This document shows, one piece after another, positions 44,701 to 51,878 of a stretch of 64,000 nucleotides of DNA. Position 1 is the stretch's first letter. The number at the start of each line of letters is the position of its first letter. This DNA comes from Larkinella rosea (GTDB lineage: Bacteria > Bacteroidota > Bacteroidia > Cytophagales > Spirosomataceae), in assembly GCF_003858635.1 (NCBI RefSeq), contig NZ_RQJO01000010.1, positions 62,001-126,000 on the forward strand. Reading direction: 5' to 3'. Made by a program: the position numbers and the translations under genes. The notes below the pieces were generated by a model. That model saw only the letters and a program-made list of their open reading frames with translations, had not been told where the DNA came from and did not search any database.

Positions 44701-45747
44701 ATGATTCAACAAACGGAAATATACAAACTCGCTCAATTTCGTAGCAGAGCGGGTTTTGGCACTTCACTGGCTCCGGAATTTCTCAATGCATTGATCAGCC
44801 CATCCACATCCCTCCTGCCCGAATTCCCCAATTTACTAGTCGGTTCGACCACCCGCGATGACGCTGCTGTACTGGAAACCGGCCACGGTGAAGCGGTTGT
44901 CAGCAACGTTGCAGCCCTCGCTCCGGTCGTTGATGACGCGTATGATTTCGGACGGGTCGCTTCCGCCAACGCCCTCAACAACGTCTATGCCATGGGGAGC
45001 GACCCGCTGCTGGCGATCGCCATTCTGGGCTGGCCTACGGGCAACCTTCCGGTTGAGGTCGCGGAACACATTCTGGATGGCAGTCGCGCCGTCTGTACCG
45101 AAGCCGGTATTCCGCTGGCGGGCGGACACACCATCGAAAGCACCGAACCGTTTTTCGGTCTGGCCGTAACGGGAAAAGTCCGGCTGAACCACTTGAAGCA
45201 AAACAGCACGGCCAGCGAAGGCTGTTGTTTATACCTGACCAAACCGCTGGGTTCCGGCATTCTAACCCAGGCTGAGCAAACAGGCTTGCTGCTTCCCGAA
45301 CACGCCGATCTGGCACTGGAACAGATGACTAAATTGAATACATTTGGCACCTTTCTGGGAAAATTACCGTACGTAAAAGCACTGACGCACGTTTCGGGTG
45401 CCGGTTTGCTGGGGCATCTCATCAGAATGGCCGAGACGAGTGGTTTGAGCGCCGAAATCGACTTTCACAAAATACCGGTTTTACCGGGTTGGGATGGGTA
45501 TTTGGCCCAGGGAAGCATTCCGGAAGGAACTCACCGCAACTGGGAGACGCTAAGTGAAAAAGTCAACGACCTCACCGATCCGCAGCGGTTTATTCTGGCC
45601 GATCCACAACTCAGTGGCGGTTTGCTGATTGCCGTCGATCCGGGTAGCACGGCTGAATTTGAGCGCGTTGCGTTTGAAAACAAGCTTTATTTAAAAGTTT
45701 TCGGTCAATTGATTGAAAAAAGAGAAAAGACGGTTTACGTTAGATAA
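44701..45747 (+). CDS. SelD-like protein lacking key catalytic residues
   Basis: The 348-residue protein is collinear with selenide, water dikinase: NLLVGSTTRDDAAV, VVDDAYDFGRVASANALNNVYAMG, LAIAILGWPTGN, AGIPLAGGHTIESTEPFFGLAVTGKV, GAGLLGHL and LADPQLSGGLLIAV. Key sites differ from E. coli SelD. The AGCGCK motif (Cys17, Lys20) is AGFGTS at residues 17-22. The Asp of STTDFF is Ala (SNVAAL), SDIFAMG is NNVYAMG, and TDVTGFG is THVSGAG. Only the RDDAAV Asp is kept. It is probably not an active selenophosphate synthase and may be a pseudoenzyme or a repurposed ATP-binding protein. No selA or selB is nearby. Confidence 0.88.
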   Translation: MIQQTEIYKLAQFRSRAGFGTSLAPEFLNALISPSTSLLPEFPNLLVGSTTRDDAAVLETGHGEAVVSNVAALAPVVDDAYDFGRVASANALNNVYAMGSDPLLAIAILGWPTGNLPVEVAEHILDGSRAVCTEAGIPLAGGHTIESTEPFFGLAVTGKVRLNHLKQNSTASEGCCLYLTKPLGSGILTQAEQTGLLLPEHADLALEQMTKLNTFGTFLGKLPYVKALTHVSGAGLLGHLIRMAETSGLSAEIDFHKIPVLPGWDGYLAQGSIPEGTHRNWETLSEKVNDLTDPQRFILADPQLSGGLLIAVDPGSTAEFERVAFENKLYLKVFGQLIEKREKTVYVR

Positions 45748-45752
45748 CCGCA

Positions 45753-45834
45753 CCCACGGACTTTAGTCCGTGATAGCCCCGATAAAAAGTTCGCTTCAAG
45801 AGTGAGAAGAGTTCACGGACTCAAGTCCGTGGGT
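45753..45834. repeat. REP-like palindrome pair (copy 2)
   Basis: CACGGACTTTAGTCCGTG (about 45755-45772) and CACGGACTCAAGTCCGTG (45814-45831) are separated by 41 bases. The outer CCCAC and GTGGG flanks are inverted as in copy 1 at 21357-21433. It fills the spacer between the SelD-like gene and the esterase gene, both on the plus strand. Confidence 0.75.
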
Positions 45835-45841
45835 ACGCCTT

Positions 45842-46612
45842 ATGAAACTGTATTTCCGACAAACCGGCGAAACCGGTACGCCCATTATTATTCTGCACGG
45901 CATTTTCGGCTCGTCCGACAACTGGCTGACGATCTCGAAAACCATCGCCGAGAAAGGCCATCGCGTTTTTCTGGTCGATCAGCGAAACCACGGGCGTTCG
46001 CCACGCAGCGAGGTGTTCGATTACGACGCAATGGCCGCCGATTTGCTGGAATTCATTACGGATCAGCAGCTGGATAAACCGATCATTATCGGGCATTCGA
46101 TGGGCGGAAAAACCGTTATGCAGTTTGCGATGACGTATCCGGAGCACTTCAGCCGACTGGTCATTGTCGATATTGCACCGAAATTCTACCCGGTTCATCA
46201 CGCCGAACTGATCCGTGGACTCAAAGCCATTGATCTGAAAACGGTCAAAAGCCGGAACGAAGCCGATGAAATCCTGAGTCAGTACGAACCACTCTTGCCA
46301 GTCCGGCAATTTCTGCTTAAAAACTTGTTTCGGAACGAGCAGGGTGAATTCGACTGGCGGCTTAACCTGCCGGTTATCGAGCAGGAACTGTACGGAATTG
46401 GTGGTGAACTGAAGAACATTCGGCCCATCTCCGAACCAACCCTGTTTATTCGGGGCAGCGAATCGCGCTACATCAAGGATCAGGATCAGGACGAAATCAA
46501 GCGGTTATTTCCCAACAGCACGCTCGAAACCATTCCGGGCGCGGGGCACTGGGTTCAGGCCGAAAAACCGGCGGAGTTTGTCGAAACACTGATGCGGTTT
46601 TTGAATCAATGA
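45842..46612 (+). CDS. Alpha/beta-hydrolase, YbfF-type esterase
   Basis: The 256-residue protein shows IILHGIFGSSDNWLTISKTIAEKGHRVFLVDQRNHGRSP and the nucleophile elbow GHSMGGK (Ser near residue 89). DIAPKFYP follows, and the His lies in GAGHWVQAEKP near the C-terminus. These match YbfF-like carboxylesterases or acyl-CoA thioesterases, soluble cytoplasmic enzymes. The substrate is unknown. The ATG follows the REP-like pair after 7 bases. The TGA stop lies in the left arm of a 30-bp inverted repeat. Confidence 0.88.
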   Translation: MKLYFRQTGETGTPIIILHGIFGSSDNWLTISKTIAEKGHRVFLVDQRNHGRSPRSEVFDYDAMAADLLEFITDQQLDKPIIIGHSMGGKTVMQFAMTYPEHFSRLVIVDIAPKFYPVHHAELIRGLKAIDLKTVKSRNEADEILSQYEPLLPVRQFLLKNLFRNEQGEFDWRLNLPVIEQELYGIGGELKNIRPISEPTLFIRGSESRYIKDQDQDEIKRLFPNSTLETIPGAGHWVQAEKPAEFVETLMRFLNQ

Positions 46613-46681
46613 TGGGTTATGAATGATGAACGATGAATTAATGCGTCAGCCAATCCATCGTTCATCACTCATAATCCATCA
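46610..46681. repeat. Inverted repeat with 30-bp arms between convergent genes
   Basis: Arms 46610-46639 and 46652-46681 are complementary over 30 bases with 3 mismatches, separated by 12 bases. The arm words (GGTTATGAATGATGAACGATG) belong to the ATGAA-type family. It includes the esterase stop codon and ends 4 bases before the nitroreductase stop, so it probably terminates both transcripts. Confidence 0.85.
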
Positions 46682-46685
46682 TTTG

Positions 46686-47261
46686 TTATTCCACCCACGT
46701 CACCTTCTCTTCAATCGGTTTGCGGATTGCCGGTTTTTCGGCGGCTGTATGGTATCCCATGTAAAAAATACCAACACATTTTCTTGATGGGTCCAGGTTT
46801 AAAAATTCGCCCAGCTCATCCAGGTTGCCCGGTGTACTCCAATACGCACCGACGTTTAAAGCCGTAGCTGTCAACCACATATTTTGCACCGCACAGGCCA
46901 CCGCTGCCAGCTCTTCCCATTCCGGTACTTTTTCGGGATGCAATTCCATATTAATGGCAATCACGCAGGAAGACCGCAGGATTTTCGTGCGGGTGGTTTC
47001 ATATTTGCCTTGCGAAAAGGCGGCTGGTGGTGTTTGTGATCGGTATGTTTCGGCCAGAAAATCAGCGAGTTGCACCAATCCATTTTCCCGAAAAACCGTA
47101 AATCGCCAGGGCTGCGTCAGCCGGTGCGTAGGGGCAAAATTGGCATTTGCCAGAATGGCTTCTACCACGTCCCGGGGAATGGGCTGGTCACTGTAATCAG
47201 GCGGAAAAATACTCCGGCGCGTACGTATCAGCCGGTTAATTGTTTCAAAATCGTTTTCCAT
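46686..47261 (-). CDS. Nitroreductase-family FMN oxidoreductase
   Basis: The 191-residue protein has the FMN-binding pattern INRLIRTRRSIFP, LANANFAPTHRLTQPWRFTVF and VQNMWLTATALNVGAYWSTPG. The GIFYMGYH segment near the end is typical of the YdjA-like short nitroreductases, which lack the extended helices of larger members. It reduces quinones, nitro-compounds or other small electrophiles with NAD(P)H in the cytoplasm. The physiological substrate is unknown. It diverges from the methyltransferase gene across a 108-base spacer. Confidence 0.88.
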   Translation of the reverse strand: MENDFETINRLIRTRRSIFPPDYSDQPIPRDVVEAILANANFAPTHRLTQPWRFTVFRENGLVQLADFLAETYRSQTPPAAFSQGKYETTRTKILRSSCVIAINMELHPEKVPEWEELAAVACAVQNMWLTATALNVGAYWSTPGNLDELGEFLNLDPSRKCVGIFYMGYHTAAEKPAIRKPIEEKVTWVE

Positions 47262-47369
47262 GTATGTTCTTGAACCCTTTTGTACGAAATTGCAAAGCTA
47301 ATCCAATCAGCGGATACCCCTTCGGTTTACGTTGCTTCGGTTTGTAATTTCTTCAATAAACCCACGAAA

Positions 47370-48071
47370 ATGCCCATTCTCTACCTTATTCCGACGATTC
47401 TGGCCGAAAACACCGCCGACCACGTGCTATCTCCGCAAATCCGCGAGGTCATCAGCCAGACCAGCGTGTTTTTTGTTGAGAATGTCCGCACCGCCCGGCG
47501 GTTTATCAGCAGCCTGAAAACCGGTGTGGTCATCGACGAACTGACGTTTTACGAACTCGATAAGGACACGCCCGAAGCCGAAACCAGGCTACAGTTAAAA
47601 CAATTGAAACTGGAAAACCGGGACGCGGGGATTATCTCCGAAGCCGGTTGCCCCGGCGTGGCCGATCCGGGTGCGGTGGCAGTGCGGCTGGCCCACCAGA
47701 CTGGCTGGCAGGTTCGGCCGCTAGTGGGGCCGTCGTCGATTTTGCTGGCGCTGATGGCGTCGGGCATGAGCGGCCAGTCGTTTGCGTTTCACGGCTATCT
47801 ATCAATCGAAAAACCGGCCCGGCTACAGGAAATCAAACAGTTGGAGATGGACGCCCGGAAACGGCTGCAAACGCAGATTTTCATGGAAACGCCCTACCGA
47901 AACAACCACTTGTTAGCCGATATTCTGACAACCTGCAACCCCGAGACCCGGCTTTGCATAGCCTGCAACCTGACGGCTAAAGATGAGTTGGTCCGCACGC
48001 TCAGCATCCGGGAATGGAAAGCCCAAACCCCGGATCTGCACAAAAAACCGAGTCTTTTTCTGCTTCTCTGA
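47370..48071 (+). CDS. Tetrapyrrole-methylase-fold SAM methyltransferase (RsmI-like)
   Basis: From the ATG at 47370 the protein has 233 residues; an earlier in-frame ATG at 47280 adds 30 unlikely residues. MPILYLIPTILAE opens the fold. EAGCPGVADPGAVAVRLAH is the SAM-binding loop shared with RsmI (16S rRNA C1402 ribose methyltransferase), and LVGPSSILLALMASGMSGQSFAFHGYL is conserved. It is shorter than RsmI, lacking the extra C-terminal domain, so it may be the short RsmI paralogue common in Bacteroidota. The target RNA is not shown. It ends 18 bases before an MBL hydrolase. Confidence 0.82.
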   Translation: MPILYLIPTILAENTADHVLSPQIREVISQTSVFFVENVRTARRFISSLKTGVVIDELTFYELDKDTPEAETRLQLKQLKLENRDAGIISEAGCPGVADPGAVAVRLAHQTGWQVRPLVGPSSILLALMASGMSGQSFAFHGYLSIEKPARLQEIKQLEMDARKRLQTQIFMETPYRNNHLLADILTTCNPETRLCIACNLTAKDELVRTLSIREWKAQTPDLHKKPSLFLLL

Positions 48072-48089
48072 CGTTCATTATTTTATCCC

Positions 48090-48740
48090 ATGATCCACAT
48101 TCAATCCTTTACTTTCAATGCGTTTTCCGAAAATACGTACATTTTATTCGACGAAACCCGCGAAGCAGTCATTATCGATCCCGGTTGCTACGACAAGCGG
48201 GAAAGAGACGCACTCACAGGTTTTGTTGAGCAAAACCAGCTAAAACCGGTCAAGCTGCTCATTACCCACGCCCACGTCGACCACGTGCTGGGCAATGCCT
48301 TCGTCAAGCGGCACTACGGCATTGAATTATACCTTCACGAAAGCGATTTGCCGGTTCTGAAATCCGTCAAAGTTCTGGCTCCGCATTACGGCATGGCGGC
48401 CTACGAAGAAGCCGAAGTCGATCAGTTTCTGGTCGCTGGCGAAATCGTCACGTTTGGCCATTCGAAGCTGGAAGTGCGGTTTGTGCCCGGCCACGCGCCG
48501 GGGCACGTGGCTTTTATCAGCCACGCCGACCGCTTCGTGATGGGGGGTGATGTTCTGTTTCGGGGAAGCGTCGGACGCACCGATTTTCCACTTTCCGATT
48601 TCGACACCCTGGTCACCAGCATTCGCACCCAGTTATATACCCTGCCCGACGATTACACCGTTTATCCCGGACACATGGGAACCACAACAATTGGTCAGGA
48701 GAAACGCTCGAATCCATTTGTCAGACCAGCGAATGGCTGA
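48090..48740 (+). CDS. Metallo-beta-lactamase-fold hydrolase
   Basis: The 216-residue protein contains the metal-binding ITHAHVDHVLGNAF (HxHxDH), the later His in VPGHAPGHVAFIS, and the Asp of MGGDVLF with YPGHMG near the end. This set is typical of glyoxalase II-like MBL hydrolases. There is no signal peptide, so it is cytoplasmic. It may hydrolyse a thioester such as S-lactoylglutathione or a bacillithiol analogue, but this is unproven. It is co-oriented with the methyltransferase gene 18 bases upstream and followed by an ECF sigma gene with its own promoter. Confidence 0.88.
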   Translation: MIHIQSFTFNAFSENTYILFDETREAVIIDPGCYDKRERDALTGFVEQNQLKPVKLLITHAHVDHVLGNAFVKRHYGIELYLHESDLPVLKSVKVLAPHYGMAAYEEAEVDQFLVAGEIVTFGHSKLEVRFVPGHAPGHVAFISHADRFVMGGDVLFRGSVGRTDFPLSDFDTLVTSIRTQLYTLPDDYTVYPGHMGTTTIGQEKRSNPFVRPANG

Positions 48741-48820
48741 TGTTTACGGCCTGGGGCAACCTGTTTTAGTATTATTGTAACATAAAGTGGTACTAATTTT
48801 TAATAAATAAGACAATATTT

Positions 48821-48828
48821 TATATTTG
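48821..48828 (+). promoter_or_regulatory. Probable -7 promoter box of the ECF sigma gene
   Basis: TATATTTG matches TAnnTTTG exactly and lies 45 bases before the ATG at 48873, inside an AT-rich 132-base spacer. A -33 TTG at the usual 17-23 bases was not found, so only the -7 box is supported. Confidence 0.5.
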
Positions 48829-48872
48829 ATAAGCAGGTTGTTTTCTACCTATCCACAGAATTAGGTGGCGTC

Positions 48873-49505
48873 ATGAATATGTTAAACAGAAACCCGGTTT
48901 TATCGGACGATCTTGAGCTGTGGCAGCGGTTTAAGCAAGGAAATTGTCGGGCTTTTGAAGCCCTGATGAGTAAATACGGTCGAATGCTTTTCTCGTACGG
49001 CAGTAAATATTCCCCTGATAAGGAATTTGTTAAAGATTGCATTCAGGATCTTTTTCTGGAACTATGGCAAAAACGAGATAGCCTAAATGACGCCGTCGCT
49101 GTGAAAGCCTATTTGCTGGCTTCGCTACGCCGACGCATTCACCGGGCGCTCGAAAACCAGCGCTGGCAGTCGGGAACACCACTGGATTGTGTCGAGCATT
49201 TTTCGGTCGAATTTTCGGTCGAAGAAAGTCTGGTTGAAGATGAAACGTCGCGCAGTGTCGTTTATAAAGTCAAGTATTTGATCGACCAGCTGCCGAATCG
49301 TCAGCAGGAAGTGGTTTACCTCAAGTTCTTTCAGGAACTGGACCGCGAACACATTTCCGAAGTTATGAGTATTGCCCCTCAGTCGGTTTCCAACCTGCTC
49401 CAGGCTGCCATCAGGCAGCTGAAATCACAGTGGAAAGCCGAACTCTTGCTGGTCTCGCTCGTTAATGGGCTGATCGACTCCGCCCTTCCCGGTTTTTTTT
49501 CCTAA
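48873..49505 (+). CDS. RNA polymerase ECF sigma factor
   Basis: The 210-residue protein has region 2 with LWQRFKQGNCRAFEALMSKYGRMLFSYGSKYSPDKEFVKDCIQDLFLELWQKR, where the conserved DLFLELW helix mediates -10 binding. Region 4 has LPNRQQEVVYLKFFQELDREHISEVMSIAPQSVSNLLQAAIRQLK, a helix-turn-helix for the -35 element. It belongs to the Bacteroidota ECF group usually regulated by a FecR-type anti-sigma factor and an outer-membrane receptor. The partner here is the small anti-sigma-like gene 73 bases downstream. The regulon is unknown; the operon converging on it encodes the CHAT/caspase proteins. Confidence 0.92.
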   Translation: MNMLNRNPVLSDDLELWQRFKQGNCRAFEALMSKYGRMLFSYGSKYSPDKEFVKDCIQDLFLELWQKRDSLNDAVAVKAYLLASLRRRIHRALENQRWQSGTPLDCVEHFSVEFSVEESLVEDETSRSVVYKVKYLIDQLPNRQQEVVYLKFFQELDREHISEVMSIAPQSVSNLLQAAIRQLKSQWKAELLLVSLVNGLIDSALPGFFS

Positions 49506-49578
49506 TTTTTTTGCAGAAAACAGGTATCTGCGCCTTCGTTACGTCTCTGGTAGTTTAAAACCGCCGACCTGCGACTGC

Positions 49579-49929
49579 ATGCGACAGCAATACTCCCAAA
49601 ATATCGAGAAATTAATCTGGAATGAGTCCTTCCGGAAATGGGTATTGCACCCTACGCCGGAAAGCGATGCATTTTGGTACATCTGGCAGGTTTCCAATCC
49701 CGACCGGATCGATGATCTGAAACTGGCCCGAACGGTCGTGGCGGCCGTGCAGGTGCGCGACCCCCAGTTGCCCGAATTTGAACTGCAGGAGCTGATTGCC
49801 CAAACCGTTTCCCGGGTCCAACCCGAAAACCCCGCTACAGACGCCCGATCGTTTCGCTGGCAACCGCTGGGCTGGGTGGCTCTCGTTCTTCTACTTACCG
49901 TTTTAGGGTGGTTCCTGTTAAACAATTAA
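49579..49929 (+). CDS. Miniature FecR-like anti-sigma factor
   Basis: The 116-residue protein matches the N-terminal cytoplasmic part of FecR-type anti-sigma factors (LIWNESFRKWVLHPTPESDAFWYIWQVSNPDR). A single membrane helix near the C-terminus (LGWVALVLLLTVLGWFLL) ends the protein at once. The periplasmic FecR domain that senses an outer-membrane receptor is absent. It probably anchors the ECF sigma factor encoded 73 bases upstream to the membrane, but signal input must come by another route. The inverted repeat 49924-49960 spans its stop. Recognised by pattern only. Confidence 0.7.
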   Translation: MRQQYSQNIEKLIWNESFRKWVLHPTPESDAFWYIWQVSNPDRIDDLKLARTVVAAVQVRDPQLPEFELQELIAQTVSRVQPENPATDARSFRWQPLGWVALVLLLTVLGWFLLNN

Positions 49930-49960
49930 CAATGTAATCTGCTGATAGTCATTGGTAATT
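49924..49960. repeat. Short inverted repeat between convergent genes
   Basis: AATTAACAATG (49924-49934) and CATTGGTAATT (49950-49960) are complementary with one mismatch. They belong to the ATGAA-type family and lie at the 3' ends of the anti-sigma gene and the convergent secreted-protein gene. Confidence 0.45.
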
Positions 49961-49983
49961 ATTCATTTTTCAATTCCCCCTAA

Positions 49984-50412
49984 TCAATCTTCCGGGTTCA
50001 GCGCCAGTTTGCCATCAGCACCGAGGTAAATCCGGTAGCGGGAGCCACGTCGAACCGTGTATTTATTGCTGCGGGTCCGATCGGTGATCAGTCGGACAAA
50101 CAATTCGGCACTGTTGGTCGGATAAATACTGACGTTGCTGGCTTTGATCGTAAACGAGGTCCACACCTTCCGGTCTTTGCTGATGTCGAGCGTCGCCGGT
50201 TGCGTGTAGTCGTTCACCAGAATAATGCTTTTCTGGCTGTAACTGATCGTCACTTTCCGGCTCGAGTCCGGTACGGGCGCATCGATGAAAAACACGTTGA
50301 TGTAATTCACTTCCAGCGTATCGCCCTTCGCCCGGCTGGAATCGGCCAAAACCGGCCTTCCCAAAACCGGGATTCCGCAGCCCAACAAACCGATCATCAG
50401 GAGCCGTTTCAT
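49984..50412 (-). CDS. Small secreted protein of the CHAT/caspase operon
   Basis: The 142-residue protein has a signal peptide (MKRLLMIGLLGCGIPVLGRPVLADS). The mature part is beta-rich (VTISYSQKSIILVNDYTQPATLDISKDRKVW, SAELFVRLITDRTRSNKYTVRRGSRYRIYLG) with no domain I know. Its ATG overlaps the caspase stop (ATGA), so the two are translationally coupled and both exported. It may be a substrate, inhibitor or partner of the secreted caspase. That is inference from gene order alone. It ends the four-gene operon. Confidence 0.7.
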   Translation of the reverse strand: MKRLLMIGLLGCGIPVLGRPVLADSSRAKGDTLEVNYINVFFIDAPVPDSSRKVTISYSQKSIILVNDYTQPATLDISKDRKVWTSFTIKASNVSIYPTNSAELFVRLITDRTRSNKYTVRRGSRYRIYLGADGKLALNPED

Positions 50413-51710
50413 TCTGATTGGCTGGTCAGCCTTCTTTTTCGTTTGAATAAAAAATCGCCCGCACCCGGCGTCAAGCCCTTGATGTGGCCGTACGTCGGTT
50501 TTTGCCGGATTTGCGTTTTATTGTGCACTTCGTTTTTCATGCTGTCGAACAATTCTTCCGACGACAGGTATTCCTCCGAATTCGTCGCCAGCCGCTTGAT
50601 GAAGTAATCCAGAAACACACTGTTGTCCGGCACTTCTTCCAGCGAGCTGCAACTCATGGCTTTGCGGCTTTTCTGGGTGTATTTTTCCTCCCAGGTTTGC
50701 AGTTTCGCATTGGTCATCATCTGGTATGTCACAATCGTGGAACCGTAACAGGCATCGACCACCAGCAACAGGTGCTGTGTCCGCATTTCGTTCAGAATCG
50801 ATACCAGGGCCGCGTTGGACAGATAGCTGTCGAGGTCTTCCTGACGGGTATCCTTCAACGCCCAGAAACCGTTGTTTTCGTCGGTACTGACGCTGTGTCC
50901 CGCGAAGAAAATCAGCAGGTTATCGTCACTCAGCAAGCGATACGACAGTGCCGTCAGCGTGTCTTTCACCATTTGCTTGGTGGCGTTTGGGAGCCGAATG
51001 ATCGACGCAAAATCGTACTGCTGCCGAAGCACACTGTCCAGCCGGGCAATGTCGCTACGGGGCCGGTTCAGCTTGATGCGGGCATCGTTATAGTCGTTGA
51101 TTCCAATCAAAACCGCATGATACCGGGCGGTCGTCATCGTGGGCCGTTTGATTTTGGCGGGCAGCGGATATTCGTTGTTTCGCTCGGCTTTTCGGGCAAT
51201 CGAAATTTTCAGATCGTACTGCGCGGGCGCCATATTCGGGTTGGAGATGTAGACGAAAATGAATTTCAGACCCGCGTTATCCAGCGACAATTTTCGCCCC
51301 GTATTGTCGGTAAAGGCAACGGTTGGCGTTATCGGTACGTTCAGCGTAAAGTCCTTCAGCGTGTCGATGTTCGCGGATAGAACCGAATAGGCCGTTGTTT
51401 TTGAACCGCTGGTGGCTTTTTCGTCAATCGTGCAGTTTCCGTAGCAGTTTCGGATGGAAATAATCAGGTTGCGGTTCGATTGAATGGGCGTCACTTTCAC
51501 CTGCAACGTATCGCCGATGTGCAATTTGCTATTATCGACATCGACCGGATAAAACCGGTTGAAGTGCCGCCCCGAACCCGTCACACTGAATGCCATCGCC
51601 GGGATCGAATCGTTCCTAAATTGAACAATGGGCTCCACCACCGACTGTCCGTGCGTTGGCAAACTCACCAGCCAGCAACCCATCAACAGAAGGCCAACGA
51701 TCAATTTCAT
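50409..51710 (-). CDS. Secreted caspase-family (C14) protease
   Basis: From the ATG at 51710 the protein has 433 residues; an upstream ATG at 51836 would add 42 residues before the signal peptide and is rejected. The signal (MKLIVGLLLMGCWLVSLPTHGQ) predicts export. A beta-rich region to about residue 175 precedes the caspase domain: YHAVLIGINDYNDA, the catalytic His272 in FFAGHS, and Cys321 in LLLVVDACYGS. The dyad is intact, so a protease is likely. It lies 168 bases after the nSTAND-WD40 gene on the same strand and overlaps the small secreted protein by 4 bases. The specificity pocket is not analysed. Confidence 0.85.
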   Translation of the reverse strand: MKLIVGLLLMGCWLVSLPTHGQSVVEPIVQFRNDSIPAMAFSVTGSGRHFNRFYPVDVDNSKLHIGDTLQVKVTPIQSNRNLIISIRNCYGNCTIDEKATSGSKTTAYSVLSANIDTLKDFTLNVPITPTVAFTDNTGRKLSLDNAGLKFIFVYISNPNMAPAQYDLKISIARKAERNNEYPLPAKIKRPTMTTARYHAVLIGINDYNDARIKLNRPRSDIARLDSVLRQQYDFASIIRLPNATKQMVKDTLTALSYRLLSDDNLLIFFAGHSVSTDENNGFWALKDTRQEDLDSYLSNAALVSILNEMRTQHLLLVVDACYGSTIVTYQMMTNAKLQTWEEKYTQKSRKAMSCSSLEEVPDNSVFLDYFIKRLATNSEEYLSSEELFDSMKNEVHNKTQIRQKPTYGHIKGLTPGAGDFLFKRKRRLTSQSE

Positions 51711-51878
51711 TCGATTAAATACTTTTTTTCGCAAATAAGGTACACAATCGCTCATTCGGATACAAAGAGTTTTTAGAATTAGGTGCAGATGTGGGATAAA
51801 AGAAGCAAGAGTAAAGACAAAACTTGTCGATACCATTAAATTAACGGCTTTTTCAACCCGTTTTTATTTCCGAAGGGA

